Of a stretch of DNA of 64,000 bases, positions 53,144 through 61,749 are shown piece by piece. The notes below the pieces were generated by a model, which ran no database searches, was not told where the DNA came from, and saw only the letters and a list, made by a program, of their open reading frames with translations. The DNA lies in contig NZ_SLUB01000022.1 of assembly GCF_004799755.1 (NCBI RefSeq), forward strand, positions 1-64,000. Reading direction: 5' to 3'. The translations under genes and the position numbers were made by a program. This DNA is from Bacillus timonensis (lineage in GTDB: Bacteria > Bacillota > Bacilli > Bacillales > Bacillaceae_L). The first letter of the stretch is position 1. Each line of letters starts with the position of its first letter.

Positions 53144-53248
53144 ATGACGTCATACGAGGCAATGTCTGTGGCATTGCAATCTAATTTAGTTTTGCTAGGG
53201 GTCATAACAATTGTAGTTATGTTGGTCGTTGCAAACAAAAAGAAGTAA
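53144..53248 (+). CDS. Putative holin-like type I toxin (34 aa)
   Basis: MTSYEAMSVALQSNLVLLGV, then a hydrophobic span and a KKK tail, matching the putative holin-like toxin family (MTxYExx start, one span, basic end). ATG follows GGGAGGTGG by 4 bases. The sequence before and after the frame is complementary over 9 bases, a mark of type I toxin mRNAs kept silent until processing. It would depolarise or damage the membrane when expressed. The antisense antitoxin gene is not directly visible. Confidence 0.78.
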   Translation: MTSYEAMSVALQSNLVLLGVITIVVMLVVANKKK

Positions 53249-53347
53249 CCGCCCCGCCTCGACCAGAGTATAAGGGATGATTACTTCATTTTGTGAAACT
53301 TCATTATTAATTGGTTAGCCGCTCACTTTGCGGCATGTAATTGTGTT

Positions 53348-53377
53348 GATCAGGTGTTGGAGCACCTGATCTTTTTT
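53348..53377 (+). terminator. Terminator of the toxin mRNA
   Basis: GATCAGGTG/CACCTGATC, loop TTGGAG, T6. Confidence 0.9.
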
Positions 53378-53455
53378 ATTATATCTCTATTATAAGCATT
53401 ATAAACGGTTATATCAACATCTTAGGGAGTCGATTTGGTGAAAAACTAGCGGGAT

Positions 53456-53690
53456 ATTTCCTCAGCTAAAGCGCAAATCTGCTAGTTTAAAACGCAAATC
53501 TCCAAAGCTAAAGCGCAATTCCTCCAGGTTAACGCGCAATTCCCAGTAACTAAAGCGCAATCCGCCAGATTAAAGCGCAATTCCTCCAGATTAACGCGCA
53601 ATTCCCAGTAACTAAAGCGCAATCCGCCAGATTAACGCGCAATCCGCAAGATTAAAGCGCAATTCCTCCAGATTAACGCGCAATCCCACG
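53456..53690. repeat. 20-21-bp phased CGCAAW array (11 units)
   Basis: Eleven units of the type TAAAGCGCAATTCC... or TAACGCGCAATTCC..., start to start 20 or 21 bases. Same core and period as 24829 and 63434. Confidence 0.88.
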
Positions 53691-53692
53691 CA

Positions 53693-54223
53693 CTACTCAT
53701 AACTACCCTGCACATCCAACGCTTTTTTCATCATTTTCTTCTTCTTTTCCTCGTATTGTTCCCGGAAAATCACGGCCTCGTCCTTTGAATAGCCGCCCGC
53801 AGCAAGCTCTTCCTCGAGTTGAGCATAGATTTGCTCGAAGGCTTCATCGGTTTCCGTTTCAAGCGTCTTGAACTCGTTATAATAACTGCTCATGACCTGC
53901 AGAGCGGCGATGCCATCGGTGGATTCTTCAATGAAATCCTCTTTAGCCCGTGCAAGCAGATCCTTCGCCTTCTTTTTTGTTTCCTTTTCTAAATTCTCGA
54001 ATTCAACTGTATATTTGTCTTTTATAACCGTCAAAGGGTCCGTTGTGGCTGCAGTTTCAACCGTAAGCTCCGGTTCGTCAGCAGGGACCTTTTTCTGGTC
54101 CAAAAAAAGCTCGCGCTGTGGGAATTTCTCCACCTGAACTTGGACGGGGGTCTTTTCGTGGTGCACGTACCAAAACACTCCAAGCTCCACGATGATTGCG
54201 AGAAGTAGCAACCTCTTAATCAT
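53693..54223 (-). CDS. Membrane-anchored coiled-coil protein
   Basis: 176 aa. One span (about 4-20) at the extreme N-terminus, then an outer region of acidic linker and charged helix (FENLEKETKKKAKDLLARAK, EEKKKKMMKKALDV) that should form a coiled coil. No motif of a classical anti-sigma domain, and the cytoplasmic part is only a few residues. Follows the sigma-factor gene on the same strand at 156 bases, so it may belong to that regulon. Function unknown. Confidence 0.7.
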   Translation of the reverse strand: MIKRLLLLAIIVELGVFWYVHHEKTPVQVQVEKFPQRELFLDQKKVPADEPELTVETAATTDPLTVIKDKYTVEFENLEKETKKKAKDLLARAKEDFIEESTDGIAALQVMSSYYNEFKTLETETDEAFEQIYAQLEEELAAGGYSKDEAVIFREQYEEKKKKMMKKALDVQGSYE

Positions 54224-54301
54224 GTTCTCACCTCACCATACATTGTTGCCCAACGTCGCAATCCTAATCATTCATTATCCTCGAAAAATGAACACAACCC
54301 C

Positions 54302-54374
54302 CAAACAAGCGCTTGTTTAAAAACGGAGGCCCACATGCACTACCCCAAAAAATTCAAACAAACATTTGCTTGAA
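54302..54374. promoter_or_regulatory. Pair of AAACAAGC-type palindromes
   Basis: AAACAAGC-GCTTGTTT (perfect 16-bp, near 54303-54318) and AAACAAACATTTGCTTG (near 54353), about 52 bases apart, upstream of the coiled-coil protein gene. A similar pair lies at 62705-62780. Typical of TetR-family operators. Confidence 0.45.
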
Positions 54375-54379
54375 AAAAG

Positions 54380-54862
54380 TTATCCTTCGAAGATAATGAT
54401 TTTTCGCAATTTCTTAATAGCTTGTCGTCCCCAGGACTTTACAGAATCCACGGAAACACCATGCTCGTCGGCAATTCTCTTGTAGCTTTTATCCTCGATA
54501 ATTCGCCCTTGGACCCACTTCACTTGGTTGTCCGTCAATCCTTCGCCATACTCTTCAATTACATTTACCGAATCCCTCTTTGTGCTATCTGTAAGACTCA
54601 AGAAAATCATCTCCCCCATAGGTCGACAACGGTCGCGGTGAAGGGCTTCCTTTTTCAAATGATCAAGAAGTTTTCCGCGTATTGTTGAATAAGCAAATGT
54701 CGAAAACGCAACCCCTTTTTCTGGATCAAAGCGGGTTGACGCTTCCCAAAGTCCGATTAAGCCAATCTGATAAAAACACTCCTTGTCTCCGTACAATCGC
54801 AAGTGTTTCATTACTTGAAAAATTAATGGTTTATACTGTACTAAAAGATCCTCAAATTCCAC
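54380..54862 (-). CDS. Sigma-70 family RNA polymerase sigma factor
   Basis: 160 aa, GTG start after AAAGGA (about 9 bases). Region 2: LLVQYKPLIFQVMKHL, YQIGLIGLWEASTRFDPEKG, FSTFAYSTIRGKLLDHLKKE. Region 4: SYKRIADEHGVSVDSVKSWGRQAIKKLR. It lacks region 3 in full and resembles the short alternative sigma factors of Bacillus. Targets unknown. The AAACAAGC palindromes and the anchored coiled-coil gene are immediately downstream. Confidence 0.9.
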   Translation of the reverse strand: MEFEDLLVQYKPLIFQVMKHLRLYGDKECFYQIGLIGLWEASTRFDPEKGVAFSTFAYSTIRGKLLDHLKKEALHRDRCRPMGEMIFLSLTDSTKRDSVNVIEEYGEGLTDNQVKWVQGRIIEDKSYKRIADEHGVSVDSVKSWGRQAIKKLRKIIIFEG

Positions 54863-55413
54863 AAAAATGGTCCTTTTAAAGAACGCGTTCCTCTTTTATT
54901 CCGCCGGTACGTCCAATTTACTTGGTCACAGGAAGGGAGTCCAAAGCGTAAACTTCAAGTACGAGGGGGTCAGGAGGGGACCGTATGTCACGTTTGCTAT
55001 ACTGAAACTTCACGTATGCTACCAGTTAAGTAAAATAAACTTCGAAAAATTTGTAAAAAAATACAAAAATGTGATTAAATTAACAGAATATTGTTGGAAT
55101 AAAGGTTAATCTATAGGTAGAAAGTCACAGATTTCAAATCGGCAGCGCTTTTCCTTGTTTGAAACGCAGCTCAGATTTATACATATATTTTGTAATACAT
55201 ACTTATAATTGAAAGCGTTTCACTAGCTTTCAACCCCTTTATTCCCCGCTTTTTCCACTATCGACAGCCAAGTTCAACATAAACAACTGAATGAGTCCAA
55301 ATTAGGTGTACAGAAATGTACACCTCTTCCCAATGGAGCGAGTATTAGTCAGAATATTCGTTACATGTCACAAGCAACGTGGTAAACTAATTAAAAAAGG
55401 AGGTTTTTTTTCA
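54863..55413. other. Intergenic region upstream of the sigma-factor and thiolase genes
   Basis: 551 bases, divergent. Contains two CACGTWTG-like strings about 33 bases apart (near 54988 and 55012) and the cre-like box at 55210. No convincing gene; the open frame at 54867-55109 lacks a ribosome site. Confidence 0.5.
55210..55223 (+). promoter_or_regulatory. Possible cre site upstream of the thiolase gene
   Basis: TGAAAGCGTTTCAC fits 12 of 14 cre positions, 190 bases before the start. Fat catabolism genes of Bacillus are often CcpA-controlled. Tentative. Confidence 0.35.
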
Positions 55414-56601
55414 ATGGAATCCATTTTTATTGTGGATGGAGCTCGTACAGCATTTACTAGTTTTGGAGGTTCATTTTCGGGGACAGGTGCAACGGAGTTA
55501 GGACGCGCAACTGCTGTTGAAGCAATGAAGCGATCCAAAGTCGACCCGGCTCAAATTGATCATGTCATTTATGGCAATGTCATTCATACTGAAAAAAATG
55601 CTTCCTATTTGGCGCGACACATCGCCCTACATATTGGTGTTCCTCAAGAGGTACCTGCGTTTATGGTGAACCGCTTATGTGGCTCTGGGCTGCAATCTGT
55701 CGTTTCTGCGGCTCAGCATGTTTTAGTAGGGGATGCGAACATCGTACTCGCCGGAGGAACAGAGAATATGTCCCAATCCCCGTATGTGAATTTTACCCAG
55801 AGGTTTCGAGGTTCAAAATTAGGCAATCTTCAATTCGAAGACATGTTGCTGACGACCCTCACTGACCAATACACGGGAAAAGGCATGGGCATGACCGCTG
55901 AAAAACTAGCTGAAAAGTACTCAATCTCCCGTGAGGAGCAGGACAGATTTGCGATTGAATCAAACCAAAGAGCAGCAAAAGCAGCTGAGAGCGGAACCTT
56001 TGTGGAAGAAATCGTCGCGGTTGAGGTGAAAACGAGAAAAGGAAGTATTTTAGTAGAAAAAGACGAACATATCAAGCCAAACGCAAATTTGGAGTCGATG
56101 AGTAAATTGCGTCCGTCCTTCATGGCTGACGGAACGGTTACGGCCGCAAATGCATCTGGTATCAATGACGGGGCGGCATCTGTTGTAGTAGCTGGTGAAA
56201 GAGCAGTCCGTGAAAATGGGCTCAAGCCTCTTGCAAAGGTGATTTCGTGGGGGGTAGCGGGAGTCGACCCAACCATCATGGGGATAGGTCCAGTACCGGC
56301 CATTAAAAAGGCACTCAAACGTGCAGAACTTAGCTTAGCTGACATGGATTTAGTCGAAGTAAACGAAGCATTCGCGGCGCAATATCTCGCAGTTGAAAAA
56401 GAACTCGGGCTCGACCGTGAAAAAACAAATGTGAATGGTGGGGCAGTTGCACTTGGTCACCCAGTTGGGGCAAGTGGTGCACGAATTCTATTATCGGCAG
56501 CATACGAACTAAGACGTCGCGGTGCAAGATACGCAGTCGTCAGTCTCTGCATTGGTGGCGGCCAAGGAATCGCAATGATCATCGAAAACACTAGCTTATG
56601 A
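55414..56601 (+). CDS. Acetyl-CoA C-acyltransferase (thiolase)
   Basis: 395 aa from ATG at 55414, chosen for the site AAAAAAGGAGG. Thiolase signatures: acyl-accepting Cys in MVNRLCGSGLQSVVSAAQ, VLAGGTENMSQSPY, VNVNGGAVALGHPVGASG (His; here NVNGGAVALGHPVG) and the second Cys in SLCIGGGQGIAM. Degradative (FadA) or biosynthetic use cannot be told apart; single gene without other beta-oxidation genes. Terminates in a GGGACAGG element shared with the convergent kinase gene. Confidence 0.94.
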   Translation: MESIFIVDGARTAFTSFGGSFSGTGATELGRATAVEAMKRSKVDPAQIDHVIYGNVIHTEKNASYLARHIALHIGVPQEVPAFMVNRLCGSGLQSVVSAAQHVLVGDANIVLAGGTENMSQSPYVNFTQRFRGSKLGNLQFEDMLLTTLTDQYTGKGMGMTAEKLAEKYSISREEQDRFAIESNQRAAKAAESGTFVEEIVAVEVKTRKGSILVEKDEHIKPNANLESMSKLRPSFMADGTVTAANASGINDGAASVVVAGERAVRENGLKPLAKVISWGVAGVDPTIMGIGPVPAIKKALKRAELSLADMDLVEVNEAFAAQYLAVEKELGLDREKTNVNGGAVALGHPVGASGARILLSAAYELRRRGARYAVVSLCIGGGQGIAMIIENTSL

Positions 56602-56602
56602 G

Positions 56603-56685
56603 TGGGACACGGGGACAGGTTCCTCGTCCCAAAATGTTAAATAATGGGGCCATTTTTGGGACAGTGAACCTGTCCCTCTGTCCCA
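56603..56685. repeat. GGGACAGG-family paired palindrome between convergent genes
   Basis: Begins 1 base after the thiolase TGA and ends directly at the kinase TAA, so it is the entire intergenic gap. Confidence 0.87.
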
Positions 56686-58230
56686 TTACATCTCCAACAA
56701 ATAGTCTTTTAATGCGAGTTGGAGGGTGCCCTTTGATTCGGCGATATCAGCAAAGCTGATGCCCAACGCGATCATTTTTTTCACAATTTCTGCGCGGATT
56801 CCGGTGAGAACGGTTTGGCAGCCCATCATTTTCATACCCTCAATCAGCTTCGTGAAGCGGGAGATAACCTCGTCTTCCATAAAGGCGACACCCGATAAAT
56901 CCATGATTAGTGTACGGATATGTTCATTTTCAATCGTAGACAGGATTTTGTCCTCGATCGTCAAGAGGCGACGCTGGTCGATACCGCCAATCAGCGGGAT
57001 AATGTACGTATCCTGGTTAATCGGAATGATTGGTACAGATAAATTTTCAACGAGTTGCCTTTGCGACTCCAGCAGTTCATCCTTGTACTTCGAATAGCTG
57101 ATGAAAAAGTGTGTTAAAAAGTGGTCGAGAAGAATATTCATTTTTTTCACAAGTGTAAAAAACTCGTCACGACTGGATTCGTGATTCAATAATAGGTCAT
57201 AATTGTACAGGAAGTCCCAGAGGGTGCGGCGAATGGCTTGGACCCACTCGAGCTTGAACGCTAGTGTTAGCGAATTTTTTGCCCATGCCATGCCTTCACG
57301 CTTTGCGAATGTAATTAACTCATGTTCACGTTCTTCGACGACATAGAGTACGAGTTTATGAGCATTATCGACGAGATTAATGTTTCCGATCGTGTGAATT
57401 TCCTTGATTTTATCCTTCACATTAATGGCTTCCTCTAGCAACTTTTCTTCGAAATAGACTTTGTTTTCTAGGAAAAACTCTTTAATAGAATCTTTGTAGA
57501 TGAGATCCAATCTTCTTACACCTCGATCAATTGATTTGTGTTGTTTTGGCAATCTAATTGTAAAGGTTGTTCCGGCATTCAATTCACTGTCAACGGAAAT
57601 GTCTCCCCCATGCTGGTAGACCACAGAGAAAACCTGGGCAAGTCCCATCCCAGTCCCAGCATCCTTTGTTGAAAAAAATGGCGTCCCGAGTAGATTCATT
57701 TTTTCCTTTGGGATACCAACGCCTGAGTCCTTAATGGTGACGATAACTTCCTTGTCATTGGCACTGTGAGTAATCTTGATTTTACCGTTCCCCTCAATCG
57801 ATTCAATCGCATTTTTGATCAAATTAAAAAAGGCTTTTTTGAATTGATTTTTCTTGCCGACAATAGTGGCATCCGTATTTTGGAAGTCTGATTCAAGCTC
57901 AATTTCATACAATTTATCTAAAAATAGATTCAAAATCGATTCTAATTCAGCCGCTAGATGAATCACTTGCGCATCCTCGTCTTCCAAATCAGGCTTAGAC
58001 ACTTGAAGCAAATTGTTCAAGGTAAGAAGCGCATTGTTGAGTTCGCTCTGTGCAATATCAAGGTACTCATGCTCTTCTTCCTGCTGTAGAAGTTGCAAAA
58101 AACCTTTTACGGCTGTAAGTGGGTTGCGTACCTCATGGGCAATCCCCGCAGCGATTTGCCCAACCGAGGCAAGTTGACGTAAATGTGTGTTTCTCCTCTG
58201 TCCTTCATTTTCCGTACTATTTGGAACCAT
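56686..58230 (-). CDS. Histidine kinase fused to an RsbR-like STAS module
   Basis: 514 aa, no membrane span. HisKA with the phospho-His in GIAHEVRNPLTAVKGFLQ (about 30-47), HATPase (about 105-235; NLIKNAIES, DSGVGIPKE, GTGMGLAQV), then an RsbR_N-like globin-type helical region (about 245-390) and a STAS domain (about 395-514) with LIMDLSGVAFMEDEVISRF and LTGIRAEIVKKMI. RsbR proteins hold two phospho-Thr in STAS; here the Thr of LTGIR is kept, but the first (in the DT of usual VVDT) is Asp or Glu (FMEDE), like a fixed phosphomimic. Suggests a link between sporulation-type phosphorelay kinases and stressosome control. Such a fusion is unusual. Confidence 0.9.
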   Translation of the reverse strand: MVPNSTENEGQRRNTHLRQLASVGQIAAGIAHEVRNPLTAVKGFLQLLQQEEEHEYLDIAQSELNNALLTLNNLLQVSKPDLEDEDAQVIHLAAELESILNLFLDKLYEIELESDFQNTDATIVGKKNQFKKAFFNLIKNAIESIEGNGKIKITHSANDKEVIVTIKDSGVGIPKEKMNLLGTPFFSTKDAGTGMGLAQVFSVVYQHGGDISVDSELNAGTTFTIRLPKQHKSIDRGVRRLDLIYKDSIKEFFLENKVYFEEKLLEEAINVKDKIKEIHTIGNINLVDNAHKLVLYVVEEREHELITFAKREGMAWAKNSLTLAFKLEWVQAIRRTLWDFLYNYDLLLNHESSRDEFFTLVKKMNILLDHFLTHFFISYSKYKDELLESQRQLVENLSVPIIPINQDTYIIPLIGGIDQRRLLTIEDKILSTIENEHIRTLIMDLSGVAFMEDEVISRFTKLIEGMKMMGCQTVLTGIRAEIVKKMIALGISFADIAESKGTLQLALKDYLLEM

Positions 58231-58477
58231 AAAAAGAAAGCCTCCTACTTACTAACTTAAAGAATTGGAATATTTTTGATATATACATAAAAAACATACT
58301 GAAAGAATAATCAATCCGGCAACGAAAACATTCGGAAAACGAAGGAAATGAGTAAAAATACTACAAAAGTAGTAGGGTCATCGGAGAACTTTTAGTAAAA
58401 GTTTTTAGTACTTACTACCAATCTTCCAAACCACATAGTACGATAGACTCACGAAACGAAAAATGAGGTGAGGGAAG

Positions 58478-59353
58478 ATGGCCTTCTTTCGTAAGGTAGG
58501 TAAGGGAGTAGGAACGGTTGCTGGTGGTGTGATCGGTGGTGGGATCAAAATAGTCGGCAAGGCTGTAAAGTCCGAGTGGGTTGAAGAGGTCGGAGACGGG
58601 GTTAAACAAGCCTCAACGATTGCTTTAGATAACGCGGGTCAATTTGTAGATGGCGCTGTAAGAGGCACATACGGTGTTTTAAAACAAGATGAGATTGCAA
58701 AGCAAGAGGCGTATTATGATTTAAAAGACTCAACTGGAAGAACCCTTAAAGGTCTTGGCAGTGCAGTCAGTTACACGGTAAAAAGCGCAGGTACGACCAT
58801 TGATGGAATCAGAACTGGAGATAATGAAAAAACATTACAGGGCGTGAAAAATATAGGGAAAGTAGCGGTTATATCAACCCTAGCAGTTGGTGTAGTTGAT
58901 GTCATTGATGGAGTAGATATGGTTGATGCAGAAGAGATTTCTACTCGAAATGATGCTTTAGCAGGCAGTTTTCATCCAGAAACAAATATTCCATTTATGG
59001 AAAAAACGGTTGAAGTTCCAGATGGACCGATCACAGGAACTTTCCCAGTGTTTGAATCCGTGTATGATGTCCAACTACAAGAAGAAATGTACCTCCAATC
59101 AGATTCGGTTCATTTTACATATGCAAATGTTGAATTATATGAAGCAATCGAATCCAACTCAACTCTTGCTCAAGAGCTAGGTTTAAACAGTGCAGATATC
59201 GAACAGCTTGCTCAAGGGAATACACCAGAAGGATATACATGGCATCATTCTGAAGAGGCTGGAGTTCTCCAGCTCGTTGATGAGGAGACCCATCATAACA
59301 CTGGACACACAGGTGGAAGAGAGCTGTGGGGTGGAGGAGCAGAATACCGCTAA
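58478..59353 (+). CDS. Gly-rich N-terminal protein with C-terminal HNH/WHH nuclease-like domain
   Basis: 291 aa, ATG after GAGGTGAGGGAAG. N-terminal MAFFRKVGKGVGTVAGGVIG, then Gly/Val-rich amphipathic repeats (about 10-140), a linker, and a C-terminal domain with GYTWHHSEEAGVLQLVDEET and HHNTGHTGGRELWGGG. The WHH and HxxTGHTGG pattern matches toxin-type HNH/Endo VII nucleases. No signal peptide, no immunity gene recognised next to it. Its N-terminal string resembles that of the GIY-YIG protein at 60886 (MGFWNKVGKVVGAV). Suggests both nucleases are delivered or localised in the same way. Confidence 0.82.
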   Translation: MAFFRKVGKGVGTVAGGVIGGGIKIVGKAVKSEWVEEVGDGVKQASTIALDNAGQFVDGAVRGTYGVLKQDEIAKQEAYYDLKDSTGRTLKGLGSAVSYTVKSAGTTIDGIRTGDNEKTLQGVKNIGKVAVISTLAVGVVDVIDGVDMVDAEEISTRNDALAGSFHPETNIPFMEKTVEVPDGPITGTFPVFESVYDVQLQEEMYLQSDSVHFTYANVELYEAIESNSTLAQELGLNSADIEQLAQGNTPEGYTWHHSEEAGVLQLVDEETHHNTGHTGGRELWGGGAEYR

Positions 59354-59360
59354 AAACAAG

Positions 59361-59386
59361 GAACCTGAATCTAGGTTTCTTTTTTA
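59361..59386 (+). terminator. Terminator after the HNH gene
   Basis: GAACCT/AGGTTT hairpin then TTTTTT. Confidence 0.6.
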
Positions 59387-59603
59387 TGGGCAAAACCTAT
59401 GAAAAAAGAACTATAATATACATGAAAAAAATGTCGAAAGGCAACTTTTTTTGTAATATTATGTTAATATTATAGTAGTTTATTGATTTATACTTAGGCT
59501 AAAACGCAAGAGGGTAGAGCTTTAAGCCTATAAATAAAGAATTGGAATACATATAATTTTCAAAACGTCTAATAGTAAAGAAATTGCGGAGGAACAATCA
59601 ATC

Positions 59604-60785
59604 ATGCAAGCTACAACTGTTACAAACTTTTACGACCTGCTCGAGGTTAATCGAACGTCGACACAGGCAGAAATTAAAAGAGCCTATTTTAAAAAAATCC
59701 GTCAATTCCCAAATGAAACACATCCAGAGGAATTCCAACAGATATCAAAGGCTTATAAGGTCTTAATGGATGCCGATGCGAAGGCAAGCTATGACCGCGA
59801 GATTATGGACAATGGGGCATACTCGAGATTAATGCAACAGGCCCTGGATAGTATGGGAAATGAGAATTACAATAGTGCTATTTACACATTAGAAGAGATG
59901 TTAAAGCAATACCCGAATGATCAAACGGTACGGAAGAATATGGCTTTATGTTATCTCAATTTAGACCGTTATGAAGAATCAAAAAGGATTCTATACCTTT
60001 TAGAAAATGAAAACCCGAATGATGAAGATACACTATATCTACTTGCTCAGGTATTCCAAAGCCAAAAGGTTTATCAACAAGCGGTTCATTACTATGAAAG
60101 ACTTATCGTGCTGGCACCAGGTGAGTCAAACTATTATTTACGCCTTTCAAGTGCCTATTGTCAATTGAATAATTACGACCAGGCTTGTCGTGTTTTAGAA
60201 GAAAAGTTAAAACAAGGAAAAGAATCTGTACATGATTATCCCTTATTAGAAGAGTTATTTTTCATAACCATGATTGCGGATAATCAAATGTATCACCAAA
60301 AAGTAATCACAAGAATTAAAAAGTTATATTCCAATAGTACTGAAAAGAAACAACTATTAGGCATGCTAATTGAACTGTGCGATAATCTTTCAAACGAGAA
60401 TAATGGATATAAAGAGCTTGTGCGATTAGTTAGGGACATCAATAATAATGAGTTCTATGATGTAAATGACTGGCTGGGTAGTGCTGAATCCCGAGTTCGA
60501 CAGGATCTAATTTACTATGGTGATCCAAAACCTACAAATCAGGGAACATCATATCCTTCTAATTCAACCTCTTCACAGCCTGTTACTGAAGATGATGGTA
60601 GGGGATCCGTTGGTTTCTCAATTCTTCTTGGAATTGTCCTATCGTTTATTGCGACACCAATCGTTGGAATTATCGCTGGGTTCGTATGGTATTTTAAAGC
60701 AAGAGCCATAAAAAACTTACTCAGCGGTATAGGTTGTCTAGTGGCTATTATTGTCGTCGTAGGGTTTATCCTATCTAATTTATAG
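59604..60785 (+). CDS. Degenerate J-domain / TPR membrane protein
   Basis: 393 aa, GCGGAGGAACAATCAATC before ATG. J-like domain 5-68 (NFYDLLEVNRTSTQAEIKRA, FQQISKAYKVL), but the HPD tripeptide that stimulates DnaK is replaced by FPN (KIRQFPNETHPEEF), a variant that cannot be a normal DnaK partner. TPR-type helices follow (about 75-290; YNSAIYTLEEMLKQYPNDQ, YEESKRILYLLENENPND), then a Ser/Thr linker and two membrane spans at the C-terminus (about 335-360 and 370-391). It sits between the HNH and GIY-YIG genes on one strand and may scaffold them at the membrane. Confidence 0.85.
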   Translation: MQATTVTNFYDLLEVNRTSTQAEIKRAYFKKIRQFPNETHPEEFQQISKAYKVLMDADAKASYDREIMDNGAYSRLMQQALDSMGNENYNSAIYTLEEMLKQYPNDQTVRKNMALCYLNLDRYEESKRILYLLENENPNDEDTLYLLAQVFQSQKVYQQAVHYYERLIVLAPGESNYYLRLSSAYCQLNNYDQACRVLEEKLKQGKESVHDYPLLEELFFITMIADNQMYHQKVITRIKKLYSNSTEKKQLLGMLIELCDNLSNENNGYKELVRLVRDINNNEFYDVNDWLGSAESRVRQDLIYYGDPKPTNQGTSYPSNSTSSQPVTEDDGRGSVGFSILLGIVLSFIATPIVGIIAGFVWYFKARAIKNLLSGIGCLVAIIVVVGFILSNL

Positions 60786-60823
60786 CTGATGAAGATACAA
60801 GTTTCTCGCATGTAAACTATTAA

Positions 60824-60858
60824 AGCAGTGGATTTCTGAGAGGGTCACTGCTTTTTCT
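60824..60858 (+). terminator. Terminator after the J/TPR gene
   Basis: AGCAGTG/CACTGCT then TTTTCT. Confidence 0.7.
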
Positions 60859-60885
60859 AATGGAAATGATTAGGGGGATAATGAA

Positions 60886-61551
60886 ATGGGATTTTGGAAC
60901 AAAGTCGGAAAAGTGGTAGGAGCAGTAATCGATCATGCACCTGAAGTAATCGGAGCCTTACAACAAGAGGCGGCAAAGAAACAAGCGTCCTTACAAAAAG
61001 AGGCTGATCGACGAATAAAAGAACACGAAAGAAAAGTAACACAAGCAGAAAAATCAAATAGAATGAGTGATCCAGATTTTGCAAGAAAAGTAAAAGAAGA
61101 AAAAGAAAAATTAAATACCTATTATAATCGGGGCTCACAGTCGAAAAATGCCAGTGGTGAAGCAACATACAAAGGACTTACGGTTTCTCAATGGAATCAA
61201 AAGTGGATTCGATTAGGCGTGTTAAGTTCTCTTACATTAGAAGATTTAAGTCGGTATAACAAACATATAGGCTTATATAAGGCTGAGATGAATGGGCAAG
61301 TCGTATATCTAGGCAGGGCGATTGAATACAATAATGGCGGATTTAGAAAACGACTAAGAGACTATGTACGAAATAGTGATAGCGCGCGTACCCATGGCTC
61401 TGGACAGAAAATGAATGAGAACAGAGACCGCGTTCAAATTTCGATATTAATCGTTGGGAGTTCAGCTGAAGACGTTGAAACGGTAAAAGCGCTCGAACGT
61501 GCAATGATTAGCCATTTAAACGTGAGATGGAATGTACAACATAATAGATAG
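60886..61551 (+). CDS. GIY-YIG-like nuclease with KVGK N-terminal motif
   Basis: 221 aa, AGGGGGATAATGAA before ATG. N-terminal MGFWNKVGKVVGAVIDHAPE, a charged coiled coil (about 25-85), then a GIY-YIG-like domain (about 125-221): HIGLYKAEMNGQVVYLGRAI (GLY and YLG), RKRLRDYVR (Arg), and LERAMISHL (Glu, metal ligand). The shared N-terminal motif with 58478 and its place after the J/TPR gene point to one cassette. Target DNA or RNA unknown. Confidence 0.82.
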   Translation: MGFWNKVGKVVGAVIDHAPEVIGALQQEAAKKQASLQKEADRRIKEHERKVTQAEKSNRMSDPDFARKVKEEKEKLNTYYNRGSQSKNASGEATYKGLTVSQWNQKWIRLGVLSSLTLEDLSRYNKHIGLYKAEMNGQVVYLGRAIEYNNGGFRKRLRDYVRNSDSARTHGSGQKMNENRDRVQISILIVGSSAEDVETVKALERAMISHLNVRWNVQHNR

Positions 61552-61555
61552 GAAC

Positions 61556-61595
61556 AAAAATGCGATGATCGATTTGATTGTCGCATTTTTATTTT
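61556..61595 (+). terminator. Terminator after the GIY-YIG gene
   Basis: AAAATGCGA/TCGCATTTTT with a 15-base loop. Confidence 0.82.
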
Positions 61596-61686
61596 AGATA
61601 AAATGCAAGCACCCCCATTATAGTCCTTTCGTAGGAAGGAAATCTGATGCAAAAGCAGAAGTAATAGGAAAAAGAGGTTTGACAAG

Positions 61687-61749
61687 ATGTCTCTAATCGA
61701 TACGGAAACAAACATAATTGAAAATTTCCCACGTATATTGGTACCATAG
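61687..61749 (+). CDS. Possible 20-aa peptide ending in a repeat
   Basis: ATG 9 bases after AAAGAGG; MSLIDTETNIIENFPRILVP. Its stop TAG lies in the repeat at 61742. Coding is doubtful at this length; listed because of the ribosome site. Confidence 0.2.
   Translation: MSLIDTETNIIENFPRILVP

Larger units (their letters stand above)
53100..53380 (+). ncRNA. Type I toxin mRNA region with long-range pairing
   Basis: Leader GGGCGGTTA (about 53103) is complementary to TAACCGCCC directly at the toxin stop (53246), which can hide the ribosome site. The 3' region ends at the terminator 53348-53377. An antisense RNA from the - strand is expected by analogy with TxpA/RatA-like systems; TATACT near 53262 on the - strand is a possible -10. 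Confidence 0.55.

Noticed and set aside
54867-55109. 80-residue rightward frame before the thiolase gene
   Set aside because: No ribosome site, low-complexity Lys/Asn end, overlaps the sigma-factor promoter region.
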